Shown here one piece after another: positions 47,632-58,712 of a DNA stretch of 64,000 bases; position 1 is the stretch's first letter, and every line of letters begins with the position of its first letter. Made by a program: the position numbers and the translations under genes. A model generated the notes under the pieces. That model did not search any database and was not told the DNA's origin. It was given only the letters and a program-made list of their open reading frames with translations. The stretch is from NCBI RefSeq assembly GCF_904849725.1, contig NC_058519.1, positions 24,907,267 to 24,971,266 of the forward strand. The letters run 5' to 3'. Source of the DNA: Hordeum vulgare subsp. vulgare (taxonomy: Eukaryota > Streptophyta > Magnoliopsida > Poales > Poaceae).

Positions 47632-47773
47632 AGTGACGGATCCAACTCAACATGACATGATGGTCCAACAATTAATTCTTCATGGAAATATATTTTTAAT
47701 GATATATAGACTATGTGAAAATCTCAGAATGGTCCATGAATCACCCTGACCATCCTCAAGATCCGCCACTGAT
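47632..47773. mobile_element. Small MITE-like inverted-repeat element
   Basis: AGTGACGGATCC at the left and GATCCGCCACT at the right form short inverted ends about 140 bp apart. The Harbinger-like element begins right after it. No target duplication could be fixed. Confidence 0.4.
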
Positions 47774-48430
47774 TCTAAGAGCATCTCTAACAGACCCCGT
47801 ATAAATGCACTAGTAGAAAACAGGGCACCAGTCCCGGTTTCAGAGGGCCTTTAGTCCCGGTTTTGCAACCGGGACAAAATGATCGGGACTAATGCCCATT
47901 ACTTTTAGTCCCGGTAGGCTTACGAACCGGAACTAAAGGAGTTTCACGTGGCCGCCGTGGGGCGGTCAGGCAGGAGGACTTTTAGTCCCGGTTGATAACA
48001 CCAACCGGAATCAACATGCAACCACGCGTGAGCAGCTCGCGGGGGCTGGAGTTTTTTCTTTTTTTTTTGGAAGGGGGGGAGGGGTTTTGGGGTTTTGGAG
48101 GGTTTTAGGGGTTTCATATTGTGTTAGCTACCTATTACATACATATAGAGAGAAGTGACCTCTCTTTCTCCGTGCTTGGTCGATGATAGCTAATACATAT
48201 AAAGAGAACTCGACACTAGCTAGTAAGCAAATGCAGAAACCATTAATTGCACAACATCGTGATCATGAACATATATATATAGAGAAGTGACCTCTCTTTC
48301 TCCGTGCTTGGTCGAACAACAAATTTTCGTATATCTATCCGACACTACTACACATATACAATATAACATCCTTGACATCATCAAGCGCCAAACTCCCATT
48401 GAATTTCTGTATGGTATTCTCCCTTTTCAT

Positions 48431-49110
48431 TTATGACGTGGTCAAGAAAGAATCCTGCCAATTCCTCTTGAATTGTTCGTATGCGATCATGTGGTAGGAG
48501 TTCATCCCGCAATGCCAGATTTGGGGGTACATACGTATATATGAATGAAACTCAACACAATTGATGGTAATAAAATAAAATTGTGAATATTGTTTACGTA
48601 CTTCTAATTGTTGTGGAGTTATGCCCCGCTCAATGGTCGAGTTGCGAATGAACTCACAAACGTAGTATGCACATAAATTATTTCCGGAGGCCTGCCACAA
48701 ACACTTTACGGGAATAGAGTTCAATCAAACTGATAATCAAGCATGATAATGGTATTGAAACTAGAATCAAGGAGAGATGCGCGGAATTAGCTAGTACTAC
48801 TTAGTTTGGGGTGTGTAAATTGCATCTCGTTCTTCAGACCTGGAACCATTCCAGTGAAATTTTTTCAAACCCTGCGAGGCAAAGAAAATGCTTACTTGAT
48901 ATCAGGAAACAAACAAAAGTTGCCGATATGGTCCCGGTATTGATAGAACTTACTTCTGGAGCATTGACGTCATGTCCGCATAATCCTTTGGGATCTTTAC
49001 GTCTCGATTCTAAGACAGTTACTACTCCTCCGTCAAGCTTAATGCATAGCAGAATAAAGTGGAACCTGCGCATGCATAACTCATCAATTACAGTACGTAA
49101 CCTCGAGTAA
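48431..49110 (-). pseudogene. Ulp1-like C48 cysteine protease domain of the CACTA element
   Basis: On the minus strand, FHFILLCIKLDGG and VLESRRKDP (about 48950-49050) are followed by GNNLCAYYVCEFIR near 48680, then RDELLPHDRIRTIQEELAGF near 48470 in another frame. This order fits the C-terminal Ulp1/SUMO-protease-like domain of many plant CACTA proteins; Cys in GNNLCAYY would be the nucleophile. Frame changes show it is degenerate. Confidence 0.7.
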
Positions 49111-51980
49111 ACGGAACCGATATGCACAAGACAACAACACTCACTTGAAGTTGTAACAAAAGAGTATTTTCCTTTTGTTTTGATGTCGAAGGAACGATCT
49201 TTTGATCTTGAGCAATCATGTAAAATGTATTCCCATTTATCTCGTACCCTTTGTAGGTCAATATAGTCGAAGATGGTCCCGTGGCCAATGAGTACAACTC
49301 ATCTTCAACAGTGTCTTCAACCATGAGATGTGTTTGCAACCAACTGCCAAAAGTCCTGATGTGTTCACATGTAATCCAGTCGTCACACTGTTCCGGGTGT
49401 TTGGAGCGTAGAATATTCTTGTGTTCATTGACATATGGGGTCATTAAGGTAGAATTCTGTAGAACTATGTAGTGTGCTTGAGCCCAAGAATGCCCCTCCA
49501 TACATATTATTGAGTCCGCTCCTAGCGTCCCATTTCCAGCCAGTCTCCCCTCATACCGCGATTGAGGGAGACCAATCTTCTTAAGGTCAGGAATGAAGTC
49601 AACACAAAACTCAATGACCTCCTCCTTTTGATGGCCCATGGAGATGCTTCCTTAGGGCCTAGCACGATTACAAACATATTTCTCTAAGACTCCCATGAAC
49701 CTTTCAAAGAGGAACATATTGGGTAGAAATACAGGGCCAAAATGCCAATCTCGTCGACTAGATGACCTAGGACGTGCGTCATGATATTGAAGAAGGATGG
49801 TGGGAACACAAGCTCGAAACTGACAAGACATTGCACCAAATCACTCTTTAACATTGGTATGATTTCTGGATCGATTACCTTCTGAGAGCTTGCATTGAGG
49901 AATGCACATACTTCACAATGGCTAATCGAACATTTTCCGACAGAAGTCCCCTCAATGCAACCGGAAGCAGTTGCGTCATAATCACGTGGTAGTCATGAGA
50001 CTTTAGGTTCTGAAACTTTTTTCTGCCATATTTATTATTTCCTTTATATTGAATGACAAGCCAGACAGAACCTTCATACTGAGCATGCATTCAAAGAATA
50101 TTTCCTTCTCTTCTTTGGTAAGAGCGTAGCTGGGCGGACCTTCATACTGCTTTGAATGCATGCTGTCTTTTTCGTGCACACGTTGTTGGTCCTCCCGCGC
50201 CTGCGGTGTATCTTTTATCCTCCCATACATGCCCAAGAAGCCTAGCAGGTTCACGCAAACATTCTTCGTCACGTGCATCACGTCGATTGCAGAGCGTACC
50301 ACTAGGTCTTTCCAATAGGGTAGGTCCCCAAATACAAATTTTTTCTTCCACATGGGTGCGCGTCCCTTAGCGTCATTCGGAAGGGATTGTCCGCGAGGAC
50401 CATTTCCAAAGATTACTTGTAAATCATTGACCATATCAAGTATGTGATCACCAGTATGGAGGGCGGGATTCTTCTAGTGATCTGCCTCACATTTGAAATG
50501 CTTGCCTTTCTTTCGACATTGATGGTTGGTCGGAAGAAATTGACGATGTCCTAGGTACACATTCTTCCTATATTTGTCCAAATATGTACTTTCGGTGTCA
50601 TCTAAACAGTGCATGCATGCGTGGTATATCTTGTTTGTGTGTTCTGAAAGGTTACTAAGAGCAGACCAATCATTTATGGTTACAAACAACAATGCATGTA
50701 GGTCAAACTCGTGTTGTTTGTGCTCATCCCACACACGTACACCTTTTCCATTCCACATCTATAAAAGTTCTCCAACTAATGGCCTTAGGTACACATCAAT
50801 GCCGTTGCCGGGTTGCTTAGGGCCTTGGATGAGCACTGACATCATAATTAACTTTCGCTTCATGCACAACCAAGGAGGAAGGTTATAGATATATAGAGTT
50901 ACTTGGCAGGTGCTACGATTGTTGCTCTGCTCCCCAAAAGGATTAATGCCATCTGCACTTAAACCAAACCATACGTTCCTTGCATCACGTGCAAAGTCCC
51001 CCACCTTCTCTCGAGTTTTCTCCACTGCGATCCATCAGCGGGTGCTCTCAACTTCCCGTCTCTCTTACGGTCTTCCTTGTGTCAACACATCAACTTGGCA
51101 TGTTCTTTGTTTCCGAAAAAACGTTTCAACCATGGTATTATAGAAGCATACCACATCACCTTTGCAGGAACCCTCTTCCTGGGGCGCTCGCCCTCAACAT
51201 CACCAGGGTCATCTCGTCTGATCTTATACCGCAATGAACCGCATACTAGACATGCATTCAAATCCTCGTACTTCCGCAGTAGAGGATGCAGTCATTAGGA
51301 CATGCATGTATCTTCTGCACCTCCAATCCTAGAGGGCAGAGAACCTTCTTTGCTTTGTACGTACTGTCAGGCAATTATTTATCCTTTGGAAGCTTCTTCT
51401 TCATTATTTTTAGTATCTTCCCAAATCCCTTGTCACATAAACCATTATGTGTCTTCCATTGCAATAATTCCAGTATGGTACCGAGCTTTGTGTTGTCATC
51501 TTCACAATTTGGGTACAACCCTTTTTGTGATCCTCTAACATGCGTTCAAACTTCAACTTCTCCCTTTCACTTTCGCATTCTCTGTGTGCATCGACAATGA
51601 CCCGACGAAGATCATCATCGGGCACATCGTCTGGTGCCTCTCGATCTTCATCTTCCCCGGTTGCAGTATCACCGTATTCAGGAAACATAGGATCCGAATA
51701 GTTGTCATCATTCTCTTCTTCTTCATTGTCTTCCATCATAACCCCTCTTTCTCCGTGCTTGGTCCGAACATAATAGTGGGGCATGAAACCCTTCTCAAGC
51801 AGGTAGACATGAAGGGTTTTCGGGGAAGAGTAATGGAAAATACATAAAACCATTCTGCTTGGTTGCCGCGGCCACATCGAGAAAATTACGCAGGCCCGTA
51901 ATATACTCCGAAGTGCGTCGGTCACCGTACATCAATTGGCAGTTCATATGTATTATGAAATTAAGTATATCAAAAACCAT
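49088..51980 (-). pseudogene. TNP2-type CACTA transposase, degenerate
   Basis: Pieces in transcript order: 51925-51410 (N-terminal region with YYVRTKHGERG and an acidic stretch), 51025-50759 (VWFGLSADGINPFGEQ), 50758-50474 (MWNGKGVRVWDEHKQ and a CHHC-like MHCLDDTES segment), 50434-50003 (VIFGNGPRGQ, RSAIDVMHVTKNVCVNLLGF) and 49639-49088 (EEVIEFCVDFI, PQSRYEGRLAG, HKNILRSKHPEQ). These are hallmark TNP2 and DUF4216/4218 motifs in the usual order. They lie in different frames with stops between, so introns alone do not explain all breaks. TNP2 is the DDE-type recombinase that moves CACTA elements. Confidence 0.85.
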
Positions 51981-52638
51981 TGCAGAACATCATGAATAGA
52001 GAAATGACCAAATTAATACAAGTTCATCCTCACATTAAAACCAAAGTACAATAGTCGTCAAACATTATTACCGCAAAAATAAATACATAAAGTTTATATA
52101 TAGTTCGCATAAAACGATTATGGCATTTTGGAGCTCGGCCTCCATGGAGGCCGATTTTTTTATAAAAAAATCAAAATTTGAAAATTTTAGTTCGGAAAAT
52201 TTTGAAAAAAGTATACAACTAAACAAGGATGTGATCCGTGTGTGTGTGTAAAATTTTATCTTGAAATACTTTGAAATGTGACTTGTACAAAAAAGACAAA
52301 TTCATGGTCTGAAATGATGAATAGTAACATGTGTTAAAAAGTTTCAGATTTGACTTTTTTGCACAACCCTCATTTCAACGTATTTTGTTCTAAAAATTTA
52401 CACACTTGTGTATTATACCTTCATTGATCTATGTATTGTTTTTCAGATTTTTTTGAAATATTAAAATACAAATTTTCACGAAATTTGAAATTTGAATTTA
52501 AAAGCCTTCATGGAGCTCGGGAGCCAAAAGCAATTTCCGTCATAAAGCAACATACAACTATGTAAAACATTTAAATGCAACAACAAATGTGATCAAAATC
52601 GCAACTAAGGTAACAACTGACCCAACATCATAATGATA

Positions 52639-52830
52639 TCAAGCCTCTTTATCAATGGCATATTTTCTAATATTCCTAATATTCAAGCGCATTGAATTCA
52701 TCTTCAAGCGCATTACATCCATCTTCAACCGTATTTCATCCATCTTGATCTTGTGATCATCGACGACATCGGCAACATGCAACTCAAATTCCATATTCTT
52801 CTCCTCAATTATTTTCAATTTTTTATTCAA
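52639..52830 (-). CDS. Short coiled-coil ORF in the CACTA element
   Basis: Minus-strand ORF with a heptad-like repeat (MDEIRLKMDVMRLKMNSMRL) ending RNIRKYAIDKEA. Similar Met/Leu/Lys coiled coils sit in the second protein of wheat CACTA elements, so this is probably its C-terminal exon. Function unknown; dimerisation is likely from the heptads. Confidence 0.5.
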   Translation of the reverse strand: MNKKLKIIEEKNMEFELHVADVVDDHKIKMDEIRLKMDVMRLKMNSMRLNIRNIRKYAIDKEA

Positions 52831-54674
52831 GTAATTGTTTTATTTTTCAACTAAATTTAACCTCTCGACAAGAGGGTCGATTGGAATTTTTGGTTCACAT
52901 ACCTCCTAGATAAAAACATCCATGTCACGTTGGTCGCCATAATTGTCATAAACACTAAATGAAACAAATAGTTATAAAATAAAATATACTACGTCCGAAT
53001 AAAGGCCGGACGAGGGCCGACGTGGGCGGATACCAAAACCATCACACTACATAATAACAAATAATAATAAAAGTAAGAAATTTATACAAGTATCTATCTA
53101 AATCATACAAGTAAGATTTTTTTTTAAAAAGAAGATAAGAACAAGAGGCTCACCACGGTGGTATCGGCAACGAGATTGGCGCGGGCGATCAACGACGGTG
53201 AGGACGGGGACGGGACGACACCTATATGTGCAGACTCTAAGAAGTTAATTTGAGCTCAAATTGTGCATCTAAATCAAAAGAACTCCCACATACACTCCTA
53301 CACTAAAACCCACAAACCACTCTACTTCTAGAGCATTTGAAATGAGATAAACTAGCAGTGAAAGATGAAAGGATGAAGTAGTTAACCTTTTAGAACACTT
53401 GTGTAGTAGGTGCACCGCCAAACCTAGACAAATCTTGATGAAAATGGAGCTTGGAGGTCGAGCTTGGAGAGGACAAAGGTTAAGTGTGGCTCGGTCATTT
53501 CATCGAACACCTCATGTGCATGCATAGAACGGTGAATAGAGCAGGGCATGCACACCTCCCAAACGGCCAAAAAATAGGGGAGAGGCTGGGTAGGGGCGAG
53601 GGTGTATATAGGCATCTCTTTGCTCCCGGTTGGTGGCAAGAACCGGGACAGAAGACTGACCTTTAGTCCCGGTTCTAGCCACCAACCGGGAGTAAAAGGT
53701 GATGCGCCAGGAGCGAGGACCATTGGTCCCGGTTCATGTCTGCAACCGGGGCCAAAGGGGTCAGACGAATCGGGACCTTGGCCCGGCCGGCGCCCTGGCC
53801 TCACGAACCGGGACTGATGCATCCATTGGTCCGGGTTCATTACAGAACGCGGATTAAAGCTCTTTCATCGCTTGGACCAACGCCCTATTTTCTACTAGTG
53901 ATGATCAAACCCGTAAATTTTTTGCGTTTTACAGTTTTGGTCAAAAAAAATTGTCCACAAAAGAAACCATAAAAGTGGTCCAACCCGTAATTTTTTTATG
54001 GGACACGAAAAAGCCACACCGGAAACCTTTATTTTTAAAGGTTGGATGGCCGAACCGAGGGGCCCCCGTATACCGGTCAAACCACATCGGAGCAAACACG
54101 TTGCCGCGGAATTTGCCGGACTCCGCCATAAAATCACCGGAATTCATCACCGCACACCCGAAAAGGCCGCTAGACGCCGCAGTCGATCGCCGCCGGTTCG
54201 AATTGGACTAGCTCGACCTCGCCGTGGCCTCCCATGACCTCAGTCTGCCAGCCGGAATCCTCCTGACACGGCCGGCAAAGGGCATGACTCGACCAGCACG
54301 GCTTGCAATAGAGGAGGACAGTGCCGGCGGGCAACGGGGCATGGCCAGTGGGCGACAAGGCATGGCCGGCGTGGTGATGGGGCGCTGCCGACGGGGACGG
54401 GGCATGGCCTACGGGCGACGGGGCGCGACCGACGGGGTTGGATGTGATCGGCGTGGTCCGCTGAAGGAAGGGCGGCGATCGCCAGACCGGAGGAAGGAAC
54501 TCTTTATCCCAGTTTTACAATTTCTGTTCGACCGTAGCTAAAATGGACCCTTAAAATACCTTTTTTTTACCCGTATCCCACTTTTACAATTTGCGTTTTT
54601 ACAAAGTCTGCTAGTGATGCTCTAAGAAGTATAAAGTGGGTTAAATAGCACGCTTAATTAATATCTCTTTAATA

Positions 54675-54906
54675 CTCCCTCCGTCACGGTTTAGAAGGCG
54701 TGCATGGAAATTTTCTGAAACCTAGGTGGTTAGTGATTGGCTCTGAGATGGGTTGAAAAATAACATTCACACTACGCATTCATATAGAAGTACTACACAA
54801 AAGAATACTAATTAGCTGCTAGGAGTAAATGCAATGCGTCTTAAACCTTGTCTATTATGGAAATGCACGTAGTTTAACTGTGCCTTCTAAACCGTGACAG
54901 AGGTAG
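54675..54906. mobile_element. Stowaway-like MITE, 232 bp
   Basis: CTCCCTCCGTCACGGTTTAG at the left, CTAAACCGTGACAGAGGTAG at the right, and TA at both sides (54673-54674, 54907-54908). Confidence 0.88.
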
Positions 54907-54993
54907 TAGTACACTATAGCATGCTATAGCACATTAATAGCATAATTGAAGGGGTGATGCTATTTTGTATAACATGCTGTTTTTTCCTTGCTA

Positions 54994-55219
54994 CTATCTC
55001 GGTCCTGGTTTACTAGTCCTTATCATATTTTGTGTCATATTTTGATCATGATTTTAACCAATACATTATAAGTTATACATACCAAAAATAATATCGTTGG
55101 GAACTGATCCAAATAAGAATCGAACAATATTATTTTATGACATTTATTAATACTTTGCTAGTCAAATATATGGTTATTTAACTCAAAATATGATAAGGAC
55201 TAATAAACCAGGACGGAGG
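54994..55219. mobile_element. Stowaway-like MITE, 226 bp
   Basis: CTATCTCGGTCCTGGTTTAC and its inverse (AATAAACCAGGACGGAGG), with TA at 54992-54993 and 55220-55221. CAAAATATGATAAGGACTA near the right end pairs with the left arm. Confidence 0.85.
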
Positions 55220-55418
55220 TAATTCTAGGAGCAGTTGCTCTGAAAAGGTAGCCTAGTTATTATTCTTGTGCAAATTGATGTGTCCTTCAAATTAAGGCCT
55301 GTAGAGAACGGATCACTTCCTATATATGGCAGCATTTGATGCAGTAGCTCCACTTTAATTTACTGATCTATTTATGTGAATTTAATGGGATAATGAGTAT
55401 TTATTTTAATGCCCTTAA

Positions 55419-55784
55419 TGTTGGATTGTGTGAAGAGACTATATTTATGAGTTGTTATGTTATGCTCCAAATTTATATAAAGAGAAAGACAAACTTCTGA
55501 CGAGCGAGCGGAACGAGGTCTGTCGCCAGTAGGCTTGGGCCGAAGCGGGCCAGGATTGACTTAGGACTCCTCTGTGTTATATATACCTCTTATAAGCCGT
55601 TGCACGGGATATGTGATCAGTTGTAAATCCCTCGTGTTTGTAACCTCTCCCTATATACCAAAGTTTGGTTGGTTGGTGCCCGTGTTTTTTTTCTTCGTGT
55701 TGAAGGGTTTTTCCACGTTAAAATCTCGTTTCCCTGTTTGATTTCTTTCTTCGTCATGTTCGATTATGTGTCGTATCTCTAACA
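55419..55784 (+). mobile_element. Probable small solo LTR, about 0.37 kb
   Basis: TGTTGGATTGTGTG ... CGTATCTCTAACA has TG...CA ends, TATATA and TTATAAG promoter-like motifs, and a 3' part (TTTTTCCACGTTAAAATCTCG) typical of short Copia LTRs. The flanks (CTTAA, TAAAA) do not match, so a target duplication is not proved. Confidence 0.5.
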
Positions 55785-55994
55785 TAAAATATTTTACACG
55801 GACTATTAAGAAATGGTGCAACATATGAGCACTGGGTACAAGTAATAAAAATTCATAGCATGCGACTGTATGAGAAGTTCAAATAGTTAGGCAAGACAGG
55901 GGGTATCGTGGGGGAGAGAGATGCCAACGATGACCGACTAATTAGTCAAGCGCCAATCTTGGGTTGAATTAACTACAAAGAACAATGTAAATTA

Positions 55995-56279
55995 TTCCCT
56001 CTGTTCCTAAATATAAGTCTTTAAAGAGTTTTCATTACTAAACTACATACGGATGTATATAGACATACTTTAAAGTGTAGATTCACTCATTTTGCTCCGT
56101 ATGTAGACTCCTAGTGAAATATCTTAAAAGACTTATACTCCCTTCGTCCCAAAATTCTTGTCTTAGATTTGTCTAGATGTGAATGTATCTAGTCAAGTTT
56201 TAGTATTTAGATACATTCATTTTTAAACAAAGCTAAGACAAATTTTTTGAGACGGAGGGAGTATTTAGGAACGAAGGGA
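55995..56279. mobile_element. Stowaway MITE containing another MITE
   Basis: TTCCCTCTGTTCCTAAATAT ... TTTAGGAACGAAGGGA with TA at 55993-55994 and 56280-56281. A second MITE (56138-56261) is inserted at a TA near its right end. The outer element is about 160 bp without it. Confidence 0.88.
56138..56261. mobile_element. Stowaway MITE nested in the MITE at 55995
   Basis: CTCCCTTCGTCCCAAAATTC ... TTTTTTGAGACGGAGGGAG, flanked by TA at 56136-56137 and 56262-56263. Confidence 0.9.
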
Positions 56280-56281
56280 TA

Positions 56282-56593
56282 TTTACTAATCCTATGAAAA
56301 AAAGAACTGCATAAATTGTATTTGTAACGGTCTAGCAATAAGGTGGTGCTGGGGTTTAGACATTGGCTTACACGCACGTACTTACACCTCTCACGTTATA
56401 CCTCGTATGGCCGAATTGTACTAAAAGGGTCATATATACGTCATACACACTCAGATCTGGTGACGCAACTGAGGTTGACAAAATATATGCTTACATCTTT
56501 CTACTGGCGGTTTCGTTTCATACTTCACGTCAGTCCAATATTGTATATGCTTTCAAAGGTACGATTCTGCAAGCAAAGCTACAAAATCAGTGA
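56282..56593. other. Unassigned spacer
   Basis: No gene or terminal repeat recognised. Confidence 0.35.
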
Positions 56594-57068
56594 ATTTTTG
56601 TTCAAAAGGACCCCTGTCGAATGAGATTTCAAAAGAGACCACCTGCGAGTGGAAAGGAGCGAAAGGACCCCACCCCGGGTGGCGGCAGGCGCGCCAGGCG
56701 GCACGTGGCACCTGCCGCCACCGCACGAGGCGGCCGTGGGGCCTGCCGCCACCGCCCCAGGCGGCTGGGGCCTGCCGCCACCAGCCGAGGCGGCCAGCGC
56801 CGGATCCCGTTCCCGCCACTCCTGTCCATAACGGACAGCGCTGGGTGGGCTCTGCCGCCTCGGGAGCAGGCGACCAGGGCACTGTTTCCGCGCGGCCGAC
56901 ATTGTTGCTAATTGCGCTGATTTCCGTACGCGCTGATTCCCAGGCTTATTTCCCGCTCCCACCGACGAAACAGTGGGAATTTTTCCCGCTCTCCACCGGC
57001 AAAACAGCCAAAATTTACTCCTGCCAACTTGCTCCGGTTCCGACCTTGCAATCCTTTTGAACAAAAAT
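56594..57068. mobile_element. GC-rich element with perfect 17-bp terminal inverted repeats
   Basis: ATTTTTGTTCAAAAGGA (56594-56610) and its exact inverse (57052-57068) bound a 475-bp segment. Its left half is a tandem of CCTGCCGCCACC / GGCGGC palindromic units (about 56680-56800). No coding domain. No target duplication was found, so it may be a MULE-type MITE or the end of a larger element. Confidence 0.6.
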
Positions 57069-57740
57069 ATTGTGCAAGTTGCACGGATGGCTAAGTGCAT
57101 GGCAGACACATACTACGGATATTTTGTTGGGCCGTGGTTATCCCCCATCCCTCGAACCAAATCAAGATATCCACGCCGGTGAAGGCGGGCGGTTTTTTCC
57201 GTGGTTTCACGGGGCTCTCATCTTCGGGTCAGCGTTGTTCACCGCGGCGATTTCAGAGGGACTCTTTGTCTCCTGGTCGACACTGTTCGTTACGGTGGTT
57301 TCGTGGGGCTTTTATCTCTAGGTCGACATTGTTTACAATAGCGTTTCTTATATTTATTTATAGAGAAAGTATATTTTAGCTCTCGATCAAATATTTTGGG
57401 AGTGAATGTTTGATTGCTATCGCAGCAGTGACACTGCCATGGAATAAAGTAGAAAACATTACTAACTAATCACTTGGTGATGATGCTCTCGTTGGTCGCC
57501 ATAATATGTAATCTTAATACTTAAAATGCAACTATCATTTACATGAAAGTAAATGATTTTGAATCCTTGTTCGTATAATCACACACAATTCTCTTTCATG
57601 GTTCTATAATGATGCTCTTAGTAAAGTTGGTCTTTTTTTTGTATGACGCTTAGATCTTTGTACTTGTTTCTTCTTTATCTTCTATAATGATCACACACAA
57701 TTCTCTTTCATGGTTTAAAAAAAATATCATTTATACAAAA
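57069..57740. other. Spacer with short direct repeats
   Basis: No gene. TCACACACAATTCTCTTTCA occurs twice (about 57579 and 57689). At 57200-57340 a loosely repeated segment (GGTCGACA.TGTT and GGTTTC.TGGGGCT) recurs two or three times. Confidence 0.45.
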
Positions 57741-57815
57741 GTAACTACAAGAGTCTTTTAAGAGTTCGTACTACAAGACTACATATGGATGTATATGGAC
57801 TTATTTTAGAATGTA
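57741..57815. mobile_element. Left part of a Stowaway MITE, cut at 57815
   Basis: GACTACATATGGATGTATAT, GGACTTATTTTAGAATGTA follow the Stowaway layout seen at 56040-56080. The match stops abruptly after ATGTA (57811-57815). The expected continuation (GATTCACTCATTTTGCTCC) is missing, which suggests that a later insertion cut it. Confidence 0.6.
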
Positions 57816-57847
57816 CACGCGATAACGACGGACGAGCAGTGCAATAG

Positions 57848-57955
57848 TTTCCCGCCTAATTTTCCCGCGTTATTTTCCCGCCAAATTTTCCCGCTGCAGT
57901 TTCTCGTTTTCGCGCCCTTTTTTCCCGCGTAGACATCCGGCAGAGCCTATAAAAG
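57848..57955 (+). promoter_or_regulatory. E2F-like site array and TATA box of accessory gene 1
   Basis: TTTCCCGCC or close variants start at 57848, 57861, 57874 and 57887, exactly 13 bp apart. Weaker or variant sites follow at 57908 (TTTCGCGCC) and 57921 (TTTCCCGCG). A TATA box (TATAAAAG) lies at 57948-57955, 110 bases before the ATG. TTTSSCGC is the plant E2F/DP consensus. Function here is inferred. Confidence 0.7.
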
Positions 57956-58064
57956 GAGGCAGGGAGTGAAACTCTCTTCACCATCAGACAGACTTCAAAG
58001 CACCTGCACCTCCATAGTCAGTATGAGTTTGCCTTGATTGGATCAGAGCATTAGGCCTAGGAAA

Positions 58065-58682
58065 ATGCAGAGTGCAAGCTTGCCTCGGGGGGTGGAAGCA
58101 GTTCGATGTTGGTGCGGAGATGTCTGGAAGGTGAAGGAGGTGAAGGATTTTTCAGATTGGTTGGGCATGAAGTTTTTCATGTGCGCCAATTATGAATGTG
58201 ATCCACCCGAATCTATTTCTACGTACGTCAGGCCTCCGGTATGCTCAAGTCATCCAGATTATTGTTATTTGATATTATTGTTTACTTGAATCTGATCCAT
58301 CCTTTAGTCTCCTCCTCCTCTCTGCATGTACTATCGTTGGATTGACACGGAAATGCCGGACTGGGCGGTGACCGAGATTCGTGAAAGAGGTCGCCGTGCA
58401 TGGGCTAGCTTGGACTTGGAAGAGCGTCGTGAGAAGGCTGAAGCAGAGGAGAAAGCAGAGCAGAAGAAAGAGTGGGAAGATTACTGTGTGGAGCAGAGGG
58501 CTTTTCTTGATGAGATGATAAGGAAAAATCAAGAAGAGAAACTTCGGCTGGAGGAGGTTTACAGACAACGGGAACAGGCCCGTGAAGCTGAGAGGGAGAG
58601 AAAGAGAGAAAGGGCTCGTGCCGCCAAGGCAGCAGAAGAAGCTGGTGATGGAAAAGGAAAATATCCACGTTCGACTCAGTAG
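58065..58682 (+). CDS. Accessory gene 1 of the MULE: GRF-zinc-finger-like coiled-coil protein
   Basis: Exon 1 is 58065-58238 and exon 2 is 58308-58682; the intron has GT...TTTAG ends and keeps the frame across RPP|SPPPLCMYY. It encodes 182 residues. The N terminus has RCWCGDVWKVKEVKDFSDWL followed by GMKFFMCANYECDPP. This Cys pattern (CWC...C...C) resembles the GRF-type zinc finger of plant hypothetical proteins. Residues 90-175 form a long Glu/Arg/Lys coiled coil ending in a basic stretch (ERERKRERARAAKAAEE). A tiny upstream frame (ATG at 58023) precedes the start. Promoter signals lie at 57848-57955. The gene appears intact, unlike the PMD gene. A DNA- or RNA-binding role is likely but not shown. 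Confidence 0.75.
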
Positions 58683-58712
58683 ATTTATTTTATTGTATGT
58701 TAAGTTGTGTTA

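Larger units (their letters stand above)
47808..53900 (-). mobile_element. CACTA element with degenerate TNP2 and Ulp1-like genes, 6.1 kb
   Basis: Ends CACTAGTAGAAAACAGGGC and GCCCTATTTTCTACTAGTG, with 3-bp duplication ATG at 47805-47807 and 53901-53903. Subterminal regions carry many AGTCCCGGTT copies in both orientations (47830-48010 and 53640-53850). TNP2-type transposase pieces and a C48 protease domain lie on the minus strand. The reading frames are broken, so it is probably no longer autonomous. Confidence 0.95.
47779..54622. mobile_element. Harbinger-like element split by a CACTA insertion
   Basis: Left end GAGCATCTCTAACAGACCCC, right end GCTAGTGATGCTC, both bordered by TAA (47776-47778, 54623-54625). 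The left part is 47779-47807 and the right part 53901-54622, about 750 bp once the CACTA is removed. No transposase. The copy at 21265-21933 is a relative, and the element at 330-1806 has similar ends. Confidence 0.85.

Noticed and set aside
53424..53840. Open frame of 138 codons near the CACTA right end
   Set aside because: It is made of AGTCCCGGTT-type subterminal repeats and has no domain.
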